Source: Odoribacter sp. Z80 (GTDB lineage: Bacteria; Bacteroidota; Bacteroidia; Bacteroidales; Marinifilaceae). Taken from it: 64,000 bases of DNA. The stretch covers positions 186,001 to 250,000 of the forward strand of contig NZ_QWEL01000001.1 in the NCBI RefSeq assembly GCF_009935865.1. Reading direction: 5' to 3'. The position numbers were made by a program, and so were the translations under genes. This document shows, piece after piece, positions 10,648 through 19,286 of this stretch. Numbering within the stretch: the stretch's first letter is position 1; every line of letters begins with the position of its first letter. A model generated the notes under the pieces. It did not search any database. It saw nothing but the letters and a program-made list of their open reading frames with translations, and had not been told where the DNA came from.

Positions 10648-11214
10648 ATGCAGATTGCTGTATTTTGTGCTTCTTCCAATCGGATAGACCACAAGTTTTT
10701 TGAAGCTGCCCGGAATCTGGGAGCCTTGATCGGGAGGTTTGGAAATAAATTGGTATATGGTGGTACTAATGTAGGATTAATGAATGAAGTTGCTGTTGCA
10801 ACTTTTGAAAATGGAGGAGAAGTCATAGGGATTATTCCCCGTTGTATTCAGGAAAAGGGGATTTCGGCCGGCTGTTTTTGCCACCTCATGGTTGCTGCCG
10901 ATATGAAAGAACGTAAACATTTGTTGCGTGAAAACGCGGATGCATTTGTGGCCCTGCCTGGTGGATGGGGAACATTGGAAGAAATTACGGAGGTGATAAC
11001 TTTAAAACAGCTTGGAATTCACCGTAAACCTATCGTATTTTTGAATACGTCGGGTTTTTATGATACTTTTTTCCGGTTTATTGAGAGCATCCGGATGGAA
11101 GGTTTTGTTTCCGGAAGTTATGATAATTTATATACTGTGGTAAATACGGCAGAGGAAGTATGGGACTATTTACAAAATTACAGGATTTCTGAAATGGAGT
11201 TGAAGTATCAGTAA
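10648..11214 (+). CDS. LOG-family nucleotide phosphoribohydrolase (TIGR00730 Rossmann-fold)
   Basis: 188 residues. Family signature PGGWGTLEEITEVITLKQLG (PGGxGTxxE) with a Rossmann-type N-terminus (IAVFCASS, YGGTNVGLMNEVA). Members hydrolyse nucleoside 5'-monophosphates such as AMP or cytokinin ribotides to free base and ribose 5-phosphate; bacterial annotations as 'lysine decarboxylase' are historical errors. The conserved Arg-Lys pair (MKERKHLLRENADAFVALPG) is present. The ATG at 10648 is preceded by AGGGA, a rare Shine-Dalgarno-like stretch in this window. It faces nusB convergently across a GC-rich hairpin. The physiological substrate here is unknown. Confidence 0.9.
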   Translation: MQIAVFCASSNRIDHKFFEAARNLGALIGRFGNKLVYGGTNVGLMNEVAVATFENGGEVIGIIPRCIQEKGISAGCFCHLMVAADMKERKHLLRENADAFVALPGGWGTLEEITEVITLKQLGIHRKPIVFLNTSGFYDTFFRFIESIRMEGFVSGSYDNLYTVVNTAEEVWDYLQNYRISEMELKYQ

Positions 11215-11222
11215 TGGGATAG

Positions 11223-11245
11223 AGGGAGGGGAAAATCCCCTCTTT
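11223..11245. terminator. Hairpin between convergent LOG gene and nusB
   Basis: AGGGGA (11227-11232) pairs with TCCCCT (11236-11241) around a 3-base loop, and outer bases extend the stem with wobble pairs. T residues follow on the plus strand. It lies between two convergent stops and could serve as terminator for either gene. Confidence 0.6.
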
Positions 11246-11246
11246 G

Positions 11247-12194
11247 TTATTCCATTAATCCCCGTCCTGTCTTTATCACTTCGTTGGTATCTTTCAGCAG
11301 GGAGACTGCTTTGTCCAGGACTCCATTGATAAAGGCACTGCTTTTGGAAGAACTGTATGTTTTGGAAATCTCGATGTATTCGTCGAGAGTAACTTTAATG
11401 GGGATGGAAGGGAAATGTTTCAGTTCTGCGATGGCACAAGCCATGATTAATTTGTCCATGTCCGAGATCCGGTCCAATTCCCAGTTGTAAGTAAATTTAT
11501 CAATTAATTTAATGTTTTCTTCATATCCCATATAGGCTTTTCGCATCAGGGTACGTGCAAATTCGGCGTCTTCCTGAGGTTTATAGATGGGATAAAAAAT
11601 ATCATCGTCTTCTTTTGTGTGTTCCTTGATGTGCCATAAGGTTTTGTGTACGATGCTTAATACCAATTCGAAATCATCATTCCAAAAGATGTTTTTTTCT
11701 TCGAGGGTTTGATAGAACATGTCATCCTGAATAATCACTTCCGAAAAAAAGTCCAGAACCAGTTGTTTATGCTGTTCAAAAGTGATTTCTTTACGATACA
11801 TGTATTTTTGATAGGCGGGCCATTCTAATAGTTTATTATAGAAATAGACGATCATTTCCTGATTGTCAGCCCAGGAGATGGCATTGCTGTTTATGTAGGT
11901 CTGAAATTTCTTATTTTTTTCTATCAGGTCGAAAATCGGATTTTCGATAAAACGGGTATTGGGATTCAGTTCAATATTGGAAACCAAGTGGCGATTGCGG
12001 GCTGCATCAATTTTCAGAAAGGCTTTATGCCGGATTTCGGTAAGTAAAGAAAAGGTTTCGTAGTATAAATCGGTACTTTTGGACATGCTTTTGAGTAAAT
12101 CCCGCTCTATTTCAGCAAGCGTAACGTTTTCTTTTTTACTGAAAGCATAAAGTAGTTGTAAAACTTTGATTCTGATTAATCTCCTGCTGGTCAT
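11247..12194 (-). CDS. nusB: Transcription antitermination factor NusB, long Bacteroidota form
   Basis: 315 residues, more than twice the E. coli protein. The C-terminal 120 residues carry the NusB helical fold (NWELDRISDMDKLIMACAIA, then IKVTLDEYIEISKTYSSSKS and AFINGVLDKAV). The N-terminal start MTSRRLIRIKVLQLLYAF also looks like the first NusB helix, so the extra roughly 170 residues appear inserted between the first helix and the rest. NusB binds boxA RNA with NusE (S10) to prevent premature termination in rRNA operons. The insertion is known in this phylum but has no assigned role. A -7 element lies 42 bases upstream. Confidence 0.9.
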   Translation of the reverse strand: MTSRRLIRIKVLQLLYAFSKKENVTLAEIERDLLKSMSKSTDLYYETFSLLTEIRHKAFLKIDAARNRHLVSNIELNPNTRFIENPIFDLIEKNKKFQTYINSNAISWADNQEMIVYFYNKLLEWPAYQKYMYRKEITFEQHKQLVLDFFSEVIIQDDMFYQTLEEKNIFWNDDFELVLSIVHKTLWHIKEHTKEDDDIFYPIYKPQEDAEFARTLMRKAYMGYEENIKLIDKFTYNWELDRISDMDKLIMACAIAELKHFPSIPIKVTLDEYIEISKTYSSSKSSAFINGVLDKAVSLLKDTNEVIKTGRGLME

Positions 12195-12235
12195 TTTGAT
12201 GAAGAACTATGTACGATATGTTAATTTTAACGGCG

Positions 12236-12243
12236 CAAAAGTA
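12236..12243 (-). promoter_or_regulatory. Putative -7 element for nusB
   Basis: TACTTTTG on the minus strand fits TAnnTTTG, about 42 bases before the nusB ATG at 12194. No clear -33 box. Confidence 0.45.
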
Positions 12244-12304
12244 GGAAATAAAATGAAGAATGAAAAATGCGGAATCAAAAATTATCAGTGTCCCGATAAA
12301 ACTT

Positions 12305-12312
12305 TATATTTG
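12305..12312 (+). promoter_or_regulatory. Putative -7 element for the DUF4835-recN unit
   Basis: TATATTTG fits TAnnTTTG. Transcription would start near 12319, so a possible TTG start at 12321 would have almost no leader. The ATG at 12351 is therefore the better start. Confidence 0.5.
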
Positions 12313-12350
12313 TATGTTTATTGGGATATTTACCTGTAAGGTTTGTGTAT

Positions 12351-13262
12351 ATGATAAAATGTATTTTTGGGGGATGTATTTTGCTGTTGGGATTAGCTTG
12401 GAGACTGAATGCTCAGGAGTTGAAGTGTAATATCTCTGTTTCTTCACAAAAAATTCAGGGTACTGACCGTGAATTGTTCAGTAATATGCAACGGGATATG
12501 TATGAATTTTTGAATGACAAACGGTGGTCGGAAAATGTTTTCAGCTATGATGAGCGGGTGGAGTGCAATATTCAGATTACATTGGATGAGCAGATTGGAA
12601 GCGACCAGTTTAAAGGTTCCATGCAGATTCGGGTGAGCCGGCCCGTTTACAATTCGTCTTATAATTCCGTATTGCTGAATTTTAAAGATACCGATATTGA
12701 TTTTACTTACCGGGAATTTGAACCCCTGGAATACAATGAATCCGGACAGAATGGTAATTTAGTGAATCTGCTGGCTTTTTATGCCAATATTATTTTGGGG
12801 GTGGATTATGACAGTTTTTCTTTAATGGGAGGAAATGAATTTTACAACAGGGCAGAGAATATAGCGGCCCAGTGCCAGAACGCGCGGGAGGCCGGTTGGA
12901 AATCTTTTGAAAGCCGCCGGAATCGTTATTGGTTGATCAACAATCTGCAGGACAGGAGTTATGCTCCTGTCCGGGAATGTATTTACCGTTATCATCGCCT
13001 GGGGCTGGACGTGATGGCGGATAATGTTACGGACGGCAGGATGGCTATACTGGAAGGCTTGGAGTTGTTACAGAAAGCTCATCGGACAAAACCCAATTCT
13101 TATATTTTACAAGTATTTTTTGACGCTAAAGCGGATGAACTTGTCAATATTTATAAACCGGCTTTCACAGATGAGCGGAAAAGGGTTTACAATATTGTTT
13201 CGGAAGTAAATGCGGCTAATAATTCGAAATATAATGTCCTGATACAGGAAAAGACAAATTGA
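12351..13262 (+). CDS. DUF4835 family (PorD-like) secreted protein
   Basis: 303 residues from the ATG at 12351. A hydrophobic signal peptide (IFGGCILLLGLAWRLNAQ) precedes a mature chain beginning ELKCNISVSSQKIQGTDREL. The family marks include NMQRDMYEFLNDKRW, NLVNLLAFYANIILGVDYDSF and a late RRNRYWLINNLQDR. DUF4835 is a Bacteroidota family annotated in some genomes as PorD of the type IX secretion locus, but its placement beside recN is general and no T9SS gene is visible here, so a secretion role is unproven. It probably folds in the periplasm. recN starts 10 bases downstream. Confidence 0.85.
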   Translation: MIKCIFGGCILLLGLAWRLNAQELKCNISVSSQKIQGTDRELFSNMQRDMYEFLNDKRWSENVFSYDERVECNIQITLDEQIGSDQFKGSMQIRVSRPVYNSSYNSVLLNFKDTDIDFTYREFEPLEYNESGQNGNLVNLLAFYANIILGVDYDSFSLMGGNEFYNRAENIAAQCQNAREAGWKSFESRRNRYWLINNLQDRSYAPVRECIYRYHRLGLDVMADNVTDGRMAILEGLELLQKAHRTKPNSYILQVFFDAKADELVNIYKPAFTDERKRVYNIVSEVNAANNSKYNVLIQEKTN

Positions 13263-13272
13263 AGTTTATATT

Positions 13273-14937
13273 ATGATAGAGCATATCCATATCTATAATT
13301 TCGCCTTGATTGACCAGACGGAAATTGCGCCGGGAAAAGGTTTTTCTGTTATTACCGGAGAGACAGGTGCGGGTAAATCCATTCTTTTGGGGGCTATCGG
13401 GCTGACTTTGGGACAGCGGGCTGATGCTTCGGCTATTTTGGATAAGTCCCGGAAGTGTGTTGTAGAGATAGAATATGAGATATCGGGATACCAGTTGCAA
13501 GAGTGGTTTGAAGAGAATGATCTGGATTATGCAGACCATGTTTTGGTGAGGCGGGAGGTGACCCCGGAGGGAAAATCCCGGGGGTTTATCAATGATACGC
13601 CGGTGAATAATAAAGTGTTGAAGGAATTCGGCCATTTTATGGTGGACATTCATTCTCAGCATCAATCTTTATTGTTGGCCCGGCCAGAGTATCAGACGGA
13701 GATACTGGATGCTTTTTGTGGAAATACGTTTTTGGAAGAATACAGTGTTTTGTTCAGGAAGCACCGGAAGTTACAGTTCCGTTTAAAAGAGATGCAAAGT
13801 AGGGTTGCCGATGCGGAAAAAGAAAGCGATTATCTGAAGTTTCAATTCAGTCAGTTGGAAAGTGCCTGTTTGCGGGAAGGGGAAAAAGAGGAATTGGAGA
13901 GAGAGTTGGATATGCTGACCCATGCTGAAAATATAAAATCCGCCCTGGGGAGTATCACCTGGAATGTAAGGGATACTGAACAATCTGTGATTCAGGTTCT
14001 AAAAAGTGTCCGGAATGCAACGGCTTCTCTTGGTTCTGCTTTTCCGGAATCTGCTGAATATGTTCAGCGACTCGATTCGGTGGTTATAGAATTGAATGAC
14101 CTGGCCGATGAAGCGGAGCGGAAGGCCGAGGATATTGAATATAACACTGGCCGGATAGAGGCGATCAATCAGCGATTGAATGTAATTTATGATTTGTTAT
14201 TTAAATACAAGGTAGAGGCTGTAGCTGAACTACTGCAATTAAAACAGGAATTTCAGAAAAAACTGGACAGTCTGTCCGTGAGTTCGGAAGATATTGAGGC
14301 GGCAGGGAAAGAGTTGCGGGAGACGGAACAGCAGATGCAAAAATTGGCGGCGAAAATGCATTGCCTGAGGGAAGAGGAAAAAGGGAAATTAGAAGAGATG
14401 ATGAAAAGATTGCTGATGGATTTGGGAATCCGGCATGCTGATTTTATCGTACGTATTTTTCCATTGCAGGAGTACACTCCGACCGGAACAGATGGGGTGC
14501 AATTTCTGTTTGCGGCCAATAAAAATCAGGAACCGGGAGAAATTGCGAAGGTTGCTTCGGGGGGAGAGATTTCCCGGGTTATGCTGGCGTTGAAGTATGT
14601 ATTATCTGCAACCAAACGCCTGCCTGTTATTGTATTTGACGAAATTGACACCGGTCTTTCAGGGGAGGTGGCTCATCGTATGGCCCGGATGATGCAGGAT
14701 ATGGCGAAATGTATGCAGGTGCTTAGCATATCCCATTTACCGCAAATAGCCGCCGCCGGAGAGGCCCACTATAAGGTATATAAGGAGGATAGTCCGGAAA
14801 CAACCATATCCCGGATCCGGCTTCTGAATGAGGAAGAGCGGATTCGCGAAATAGCGGGGATGATTAGTGGAAAAGAGATTACACAAGCTGCGGAAGAGGC
14901 TGCCCGTAATCTTTTACAGGTGAAAACAGGGAATTAG
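13273..14937 (+). CDS. recN: DNA repair protein RecN
   Basis: 554 residues. SMC-like ATPase acting in double-strand break repair. N-terminal Walker A (ITGETGAGKSILLGAIGLTL), a Q-loop-like DIHSQHQSLLLARPEYQ, a long central coiled coil (about 160-380, rich in E/K/Q/L), then the ABC signature ASGGEISRVMLALKYVL and Walker B VIVFDEIDTGLSG, with SHLPQIAAAGEAHYKV after it. Length and order are normal. It is in an operon with DUF4835, as is usual in Bacteroidales. fabI downstream has its own -7 element. Confidence 0.95.
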   Translation: MIEHIHIYNFALIDQTEIAPGKGFSVITGETGAGKSILLGAIGLTLGQRADASAILDKSRKCVVEIEYEISGYQLQEWFEENDLDYADHVLVRREVTPEGKSRGFINDTPVNNKVLKEFGHFMVDIHSQHQSLLLARPEYQTEILDAFCGNTFLEEYSVLFRKHRKLQFRLKEMQSRVADAEKESDYLKFQFSQLESACLREGEKEELERELDMLTHAENIKSALGSITWNVRDTEQSVIQVLKSVRNATASLGSAFPESAEYVQRLDSVVIELNDLADEAERKAEDIEYNTGRIEAINQRLNVIYDLLFKYKVEAVAELLQLKQEFQKKLDSLSVSSEDIEAAGKELRETEQQMQKLAAKMHCLREEEKGKLEEMMKRLLMDLGIRHADFIVRIFPLQEYTPTGTDGVQFLFAANKNQEPGEIAKVASGGEISRVMLALKYVLSATKRLPVIVFDEIDTGLSGEVAHRMARMMQDMAKCMQVLSISHLPQIAAAGEAHYKVYKEDSPETTISRIRLLNEEERIREIAGMISGKEITQAAEEAARNLLQVKTGN

Positions 14938-14952
14938 GAATAAAATTATTTG

Positions 14953-14960
14953 TACTTTTG
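14953..14960 (+). promoter_or_regulatory. Putative -7 element for the fabI-dnaB operon
   Basis: TACTTTTG fits TAnnTTTG, 57 bases before the fabI ATG. It lies between the recN stop and fabI. The -33 box is unclear. Confidence 0.5.
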
Positions 14961-15016
14961 TCACTTCCGTATTGTGAAAGAACAAGTCGGAAAGATGTTA
15001 AACCAAAAAAACAAAA

Positions 15017-15853
15017 ATGGCTTATAATTTATTAAAAGGAAAGAAAGGAATTATTTTCGGTGCATTGAATGAGATGTCAATTGCTTGGAAAGTAGCAGAA
15101 AAGTGCTTGGAAGAAGGTGCTGAGATAGTATTGACCAATACGCCTTTATCCATCCGGATGGGGGGAATTCAGGAGTTTGCGGACAAACATAATATTCCTT
15201 TGATTCCTGCTGATGCGACGAGTGTTGAAGATTTGACGAATCTGATGAATGAGGCAATGCGTCATTTTGGAGGAAAGATGGATTTCATATTGCATTCCAT
15301 AGGAATGTCGTTGAATGTCCGGAAGAAAAGGGCTTATGACGATCTGGATTATGATTTTTTACAGAAAACGCTGGATATATCGGCTATTTCTTTTCATAAG
15401 GTATTGCAAACGGCCAAAAAGTTGGATGTACTGAATGAATGGGGCTCTGTGGTGGCCTTGTCTTATGTGGCTGCCCAGCGTACTATGTATGAGTACAATG
15501 ATATGGCTGACGCTAAGGCGATGCTGGAATCTATTGCCAGGAGCTTCGGTTATATTTATGGTCGGGAAAAGAAAATCCGGGTAAACACTATTTCCCAGTC
15601 GCCGACCATGACAACTGCCGGAAGCGGAATCAAGGGATTTGATTCTCTGGTGGATTTTGCAGACCGGATGTCTCCGCTGGGAAATGCTACGGCCGATGAA
15701 TGTGCCAACTATTGTATATGCCTTTTTTCGGATCTTACCCGTAAGATTACGATGCAGAACTTGTATCATGATGGAGGATTCTCAAGTATGGGAATGAGTT
15801 ACAGGGCTATGCATCAGTATAACAAGAGTTTTGAAAATGGGGAGAAAGAGTGA
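15017..15853 (+). CDS. fabI: Enoyl-[acyl-carrier-protein] reductase FabI
   Basis: 278 residues. NADH-dependent reductase that completes each fatty-acid elongation cycle; a short-chain dehydrogenase fold. The FabI-type dinucleotide site is GIIFGALNEMSIAWKVAE. The catalytic Y-x6-K motif is YNDMADAK, with an upstream Tyr in YVAAQRTM, as in FabI. The substrate-loop region reads NTISQSPTMTTAGSGI. First gene of a tightly packed run: the exonuclease gene follows after 4 bases and dnaB after a further 14. Confidence 0.95.
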   Translation: MAYNLLKGKKGIIFGALNEMSIAWKVAEKCLEEGAEIVLTNTPLSIRMGGIQEFADKHNIPLIPADATSVEDLTNLMNEAMRHFGGKMDFILHSIGMSLNVRKKRAYDDLDYDFLQKTLDISAISFHKVLQTAKKLDVLNEWGSVVALSYVAAQRTMYEYNDMADAKAMLESIARSFGYIYGREKKIRVNTISQSPTMTTAGSGIKGFDSLVDFADRMSPLGNATADECANYCICLFSDLTRKITMQNLYHDGGFSSMGMSYRAMHQYNKSFENGEKE

Positions 15854-15857
15854 TTGA

Positions 15858-16433
15858 ATGTATTTGTTTTTTGACACTGAAACGACCGGACTGCCCAAGC
15901 GATGGAATGCACCTGTAACTGACCTTGAAAATTGGCCCCGTTTGGTACAATTGGCGTGGATGGAATATGATGCCGTGGGGAAGGTATTGGATAGCCGGGA
16001 TGTAATCATTTATCCTGAGGGGTATACTATACCGCCGGAAGTTTCACGTTTGCACGGTATCACTACGTCGATGGCCCAGGAAAAGGGAAGACCATTGAAG
16101 GAGGTGATGGAGGAGTTTGCGGAGAAAATAGATGGTGCTGCGGCGTTAATCGGTCACAACATCGGTTTTGATGAGTGTATTGTCGGGGCTGAGTTTGAAC
16201 GTTTAAGGATGATGACCACTCTTTTTTTGAAACCGAAATATTGTACGATGAAGGGCTCCACGGATTATTGTCAATTGCCTGGGAAAAAAGGGTTTAAATC
16301 TCCTCGTTTGGCGGAGTTGCATCAAATTTTGTTTGGTGTGGGATTTGAGAATGCCCATAATGCGCTGGCTGATGTCGCAGCCACTGCCCGATGTTTCTGG
16401 GAGTTAAATAGACGAGGGATTATTAAATTGTAG
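15858..16433 (+). CDS. DEDDh 3'-5' exonuclease (DnaQ-like)
   Basis: 191 residues, a single RNase H-like exonuclease domain. ExoI motif FFDTETTGLP gives Asp6 and Glu8; exoII is IGHNIGFDECI; exoIII is HNALADVAATARCF, with its His and Asp. That is the DEDDh set, the type found in the DNA polymerase III epsilon subunit and stand-alone proofreading nucleases. There is no second domain, so whether it joins a polymerase is unknown. It lies between fabI (4 bases) and dnaB (14 bases). Confidence 0.88.
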   Translation: MYLFFDTETTGLPKRWNAPVTDLENWPRLVQLAWMEYDAVGKVLDSRDVIIYPEGYTIPPEVSRLHGITTSMAQEKGRPLKEVMEEFAEKIDGAAALIGHNIGFDECIVGAEFERLRMMTTLFLKPKYCTMKGSTDYCQLPGKKGFKSPRLAELHQILFGVGFENAHNALADVAATARCFWELNRRGIIKL

Positions 16434-16447
16434 TTGCAAGGTTGAGT

Positions 16448-17986
16448 ATGGCTAAAAAATCAGATTTTAATACCAGGAATACTGTAAAGGATTTACAGGC
16501 TGAGTACGGGAAAATGCCTCCCCAGGCTATAGATTTGGAAGAAGCTGTACTGGGAGCTCTGATGCTGGAAAGGGATGCTTTTTCCATTGTGGGAGATTTA
16601 TTGGAGCCGGATGCTTTTTATAAGGATGCTCATCAACGGATTTTCCGGGCTATCCACAAGTTGTTTATCCATGATGACCCTGTGGATTTATTGACGGTGA
16701 GTGAAGCATTGAAGCAAAGCGGGGAGCTGGAGCAGGTCGGTGGGTATTATTATTTGTCGCAGTTGACTTCCCGTGTGGCTTCTGCTGCTCATATAGAGTT
16801 TCACGCCAAAATTATTGTTCAGAAGTATTTACAGCGTAAACTCATCGGAGTTTGTACGGAGTTGCAGGCTATGGCTTATGACGAAGCTACGGATGTGTCT
16901 GATTTGATGGATAAGGCCCAGAAAGCTGTATTTGATATTGCTGACGGGAATATCAAGAAGGATACTGCGGAAATAGCTCCTATTATTGATGAAGCCATAA
17001 AAGGAATACAGGCTGCAGCCCAGAAACCGGACGGTATCAGCGGACTTCCGTCAGGTTTTAATGCATTGGATTCTGTGACGTCGGGATGGCAGCCTTCGGA
17101 TTTGGTGATTATAGCAGCGCGGCCTGCAATGGGAAAGACGGCTTTCGTACTTTCTATGGCACGGAATATGGCTGTCGTACATAAGCAACCTGTGGCTATA
17201 TTTTCTCTGGAAATGTCTTCCGTCCAATTGGTGAATCGTCTGATTGCCAGTGAAACGGAATTGAGTTCCGAGAAATTAAAGACCGGACGTCTGACTGATT
17301 CGGAATGGCAACAATTGCATAGCCGTATCAAGGCCTTGGTGGAAGCACCTATTTTAGTGGATGATACTCCGGCATTGTCTATTTTTGAGTTGAGGGCCAA
17401 GTGCCGTCGCCTGAAACAGAAATACGATATAAAAGTATTGATTATTGACTATTTGCAGTTAATGACGGCGGGTGCAGATATGCGTGGTAACCGCGAACAG
17501 GAAGTGAGCATGATATCCCGTCAGTTGAAGATTATTGCCAAGGAGTTAAACATCCCTGTTCTGGCTTTGTCGCAGTTGAACCGGGGTGTTGAATCGCGTC
17601 CCGACAAAAAACCGATGCTGTCCGACCTGCGTGAATCCGGTTCGATTGAGCAGGATGCGGATATGGTGCTTTTTATCCATCGTCCGGAAAAATATGGGAT
17701 AACAACTGATAATGAAGGGAATTCTCTGCTGGGAATTGCGAGTATCATTATAGCCAAACACCGTAACGGAGCTGTAGGAGAAGTGAACTTGCGTTTCCGG
17801 GCTGAGTTGACCCAGTTTTGTGATTTGGATACCACATCTCCTTTTGCTTCGAATGCTGCTACCGGTGAGGTCGTGACTCAGATTATCGGTTCAAAGATGA
17901 ACGAAGAGGTGGGTATGCCGGAATTGGCCCAGGGATTCGGAGAATTGCAGGAAGATTTTGATCATACCGGAAGTGTTCCTTTTTAG
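16448..17986 (+). CDS. dnaB: Replicative DNA helicase DnaB
   Basis: 512 residues from the ATG at 16448 (an in-frame TTG at 16442 adds two residues and is less likely). Hexameric 5'-3' helicase of the replication fork. The N-terminal DnaB domain starts PPQAIDLEEAVLGALMLERD. The RecA-like C-terminal domain has Walker A AARPAMGKTAFVLS, Walker B VLIIDYLQLM, and SQLNRGVESRPDKKPMLSDL with RESGSIEQDADMVLFIHRPE. No intein interrupts it. The C-terminal tail is acidic and low-complexity. It is co-directional with fabI and the exonuclease gene. Confidence 0.96.
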   Translation: MAKKSDFNTRNTVKDLQAEYGKMPPQAIDLEEAVLGALMLERDAFSIVGDLLEPDAFYKDAHQRIFRAIHKLFIHDDPVDLLTVSEALKQSGELEQVGGYYYLSQLTSRVASAAHIEFHAKIIVQKYLQRKLIGVCTELQAMAYDEATDVSDLMDKAQKAVFDIADGNIKKDTAEIAPIIDEAIKGIQAAAQKPDGISGLPSGFNALDSVTSGWQPSDLVIIAARPAMGKTAFVLSMARNMAVVHKQPVAIFSLEMSSVQLVNRLIASETELSSEKLKTGRLTDSEWQQLHSRIKALVEAPILVDDTPALSIFELRAKCRRLKQKYDIKVLIIDYLQLMTAGADMRGNREQEVSMISRQLKIIAKELNIPVLALSQLNRGVESRPDKKPMLSDLRESGSIEQDADMVLFIHRPEKYGITTDNEGNSLLGIASIIIAKHRNGAVGEVNLRFRAELTQFCDLDTTSPFASNAATGEVVTQIIGSKMNEEVGMPELAQGFGELQEDFDHTGSVPF

Positions 17987-17996
17987 CCTTTATGCC

Positions 17997-19253
17997 ATGA
18001 TGAAAGTGTGGATTTTGTTTTGTTTTTGTTTATGGACAGGTGGCGTATATGCCAATCATATCCTGGTTCCTATGGATGAAACGCAAACGAATCATCTGAA
18101 AGCTTATGGAGTGGCTTATCATGCCCTGAAGAAAGGGTATGAGATTCAATGGCTATTGAATTACAGAGGAGGTAGTTTTGTTTTGCCTTTTGATGGAGAG
18201 GGACGGACGGAATGTCTTTTGAAAGGAGTGAGTTTTGAGGTTATCCCTCCTTCCCGGCTGACGGCAATATTGAATGAGATTGCGGTGCCTGAGGTCAATG
18301 CCGATGCCATGAAATTGGAAAAGGCACCTAAGATAGCCGTTTATTCCCCCAAAGAAAAAAAGCCCTGGGATGATGCGGTGACATTGGCTCTGACTTATGC
18401 AGAGATTCCATATGACGTAGTGTATGATAGCGAAATTTTGGACGGTGGTTTGAAGGATTATGACTGGTTGCATTTGCATCATGAAGATTTTACGGGCCAG
18501 ATGGGAAAATTCTACCGCAATTATCGTCATATGGATTGGTATAAGGCGGAGGAAGCTGCTAATTTGCAGACAGCCAATCGGTTTGGATATACAAAGATTT
18601 CTGAGTTAAAGAAAGCTGTGGTTCGTACTATCCGGGATTATGTGGATCATGGTGGTTTTATGTTTGCCATGTGTTCTGCAACGGATACTTATGACATTGC
18701 TTTAGCTGCCATGGAGGTGGATATTTGTGATGTGATGTTTGACGGGGACCCGGTGGATCCTGATGCGCAGGAAAAGTTGGATTACAGCCGGACTTTTGCT
18801 TTTAAGGATTTTAAACTTGAATTGAATCCCAATGTTTATGAATATTCGGATATAGATGTGACGGAAAGCCGGCAGGTGAATGAGCGGGACGATTATTTCC
18901 TGCTTTTTGAATTTTCAGCCAAATGGGACCCTGTTCCTACAATGTTATGCCAAAATCATGAGAATATGATTAAGGGATTTATGGGACAGACTACGGCTTA
19001 TAACCGAAAGTTGATTAAATCGGACGTATTGGTGATGGGAGAGAATAAAGCGGCTGGTGAAGCCCGGTATATACACGGAGAGTTTGGAAAAGGAACCTGG
19101 ACTTTTTACGGAGGCCATGACCCGGAGGATTATCAGCATTTTGTAGGGGACCCTATTACTGAACTGGATTTACATAAGCAGTCTGCGGGATATCGGTTGA
19201 TATTGAACAATGTATTGTTTCCGGCTGCCAAAAAGAAACAACATAAAACATAG
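17997..19253 (+). CDS. Secreted amidotransferase-like protein often named 'asparagine synthetase B'
   Basis: 418 residues from the first of two tandem ATGs (17997, 18000), 10 bases after dnaB. A signal peptide (KVWILFCFCLWTGGVYA) precedes NHILVPMDETQTNHLKAYGV. Bacteroidales homologues carry the name asparagine synthetase B, but there is no N-terminal catalytic Cys and no synthetase PP-loop, so the name does not fit. Instead a central GGFMFAMCSATDTYDIA (Cys226) and a late TFYGGHDPEDYQHF (His374) resemble the nucleophile and His of a class I glutamine-amidotransferase/ThuA-like fold. A periplasmic hydrolase of that fold is my inference; the substrate is unknown. Confidence 0.7.
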   Translation: MMKVWILFCFCLWTGGVYANHILVPMDETQTNHLKAYGVAYHALKKGYEIQWLLNYRGGSFVLPFDGEGRTECLLKGVSFEVIPPSRLTAILNEIAVPEVNADAMKLEKAPKIAVYSPKEKKPWDDAVTLALTYAEIPYDVVYDSEILDGGLKDYDWLHLHHEDFTGQMGKFYRNYRHMDWYKAEEAANLQTANRFGYTKISELKKAVVRTIRDYVDHGGFMFAMCSATDTYDIALAAMEVDICDVMFDGDPVDPDAQEKLDYSRTFAFKDFKLELNPNVYEYSDIDVTESRQVNERDDYFLLFEFSAKWDPVPTMLCQNHENMIKGFMGQTTAYNRKLIKSDVLVMGENKAAGEARYIHGEFGKGTWTFYGGHDPEDYQHFVGDPITELDLHKQSAGYRLILNNVLFPAAKKKQHKT

Positions 19254-19286
19254 CCCGTTGCACGGAATGGGACGAAGTCATCTGCT

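Noticed and set aside
12321-12350. Upstream TTG start for the DUF4835 gene
   Set aside because: It would fall at the predicted transcription start, and the ATG at 12351 opens directly into a signal peptide.
16876-17400. 174-residue minus-strand open frame inside dnaB
   Set aside because: Antisense shadow of the helicase domain; no recognisable family.
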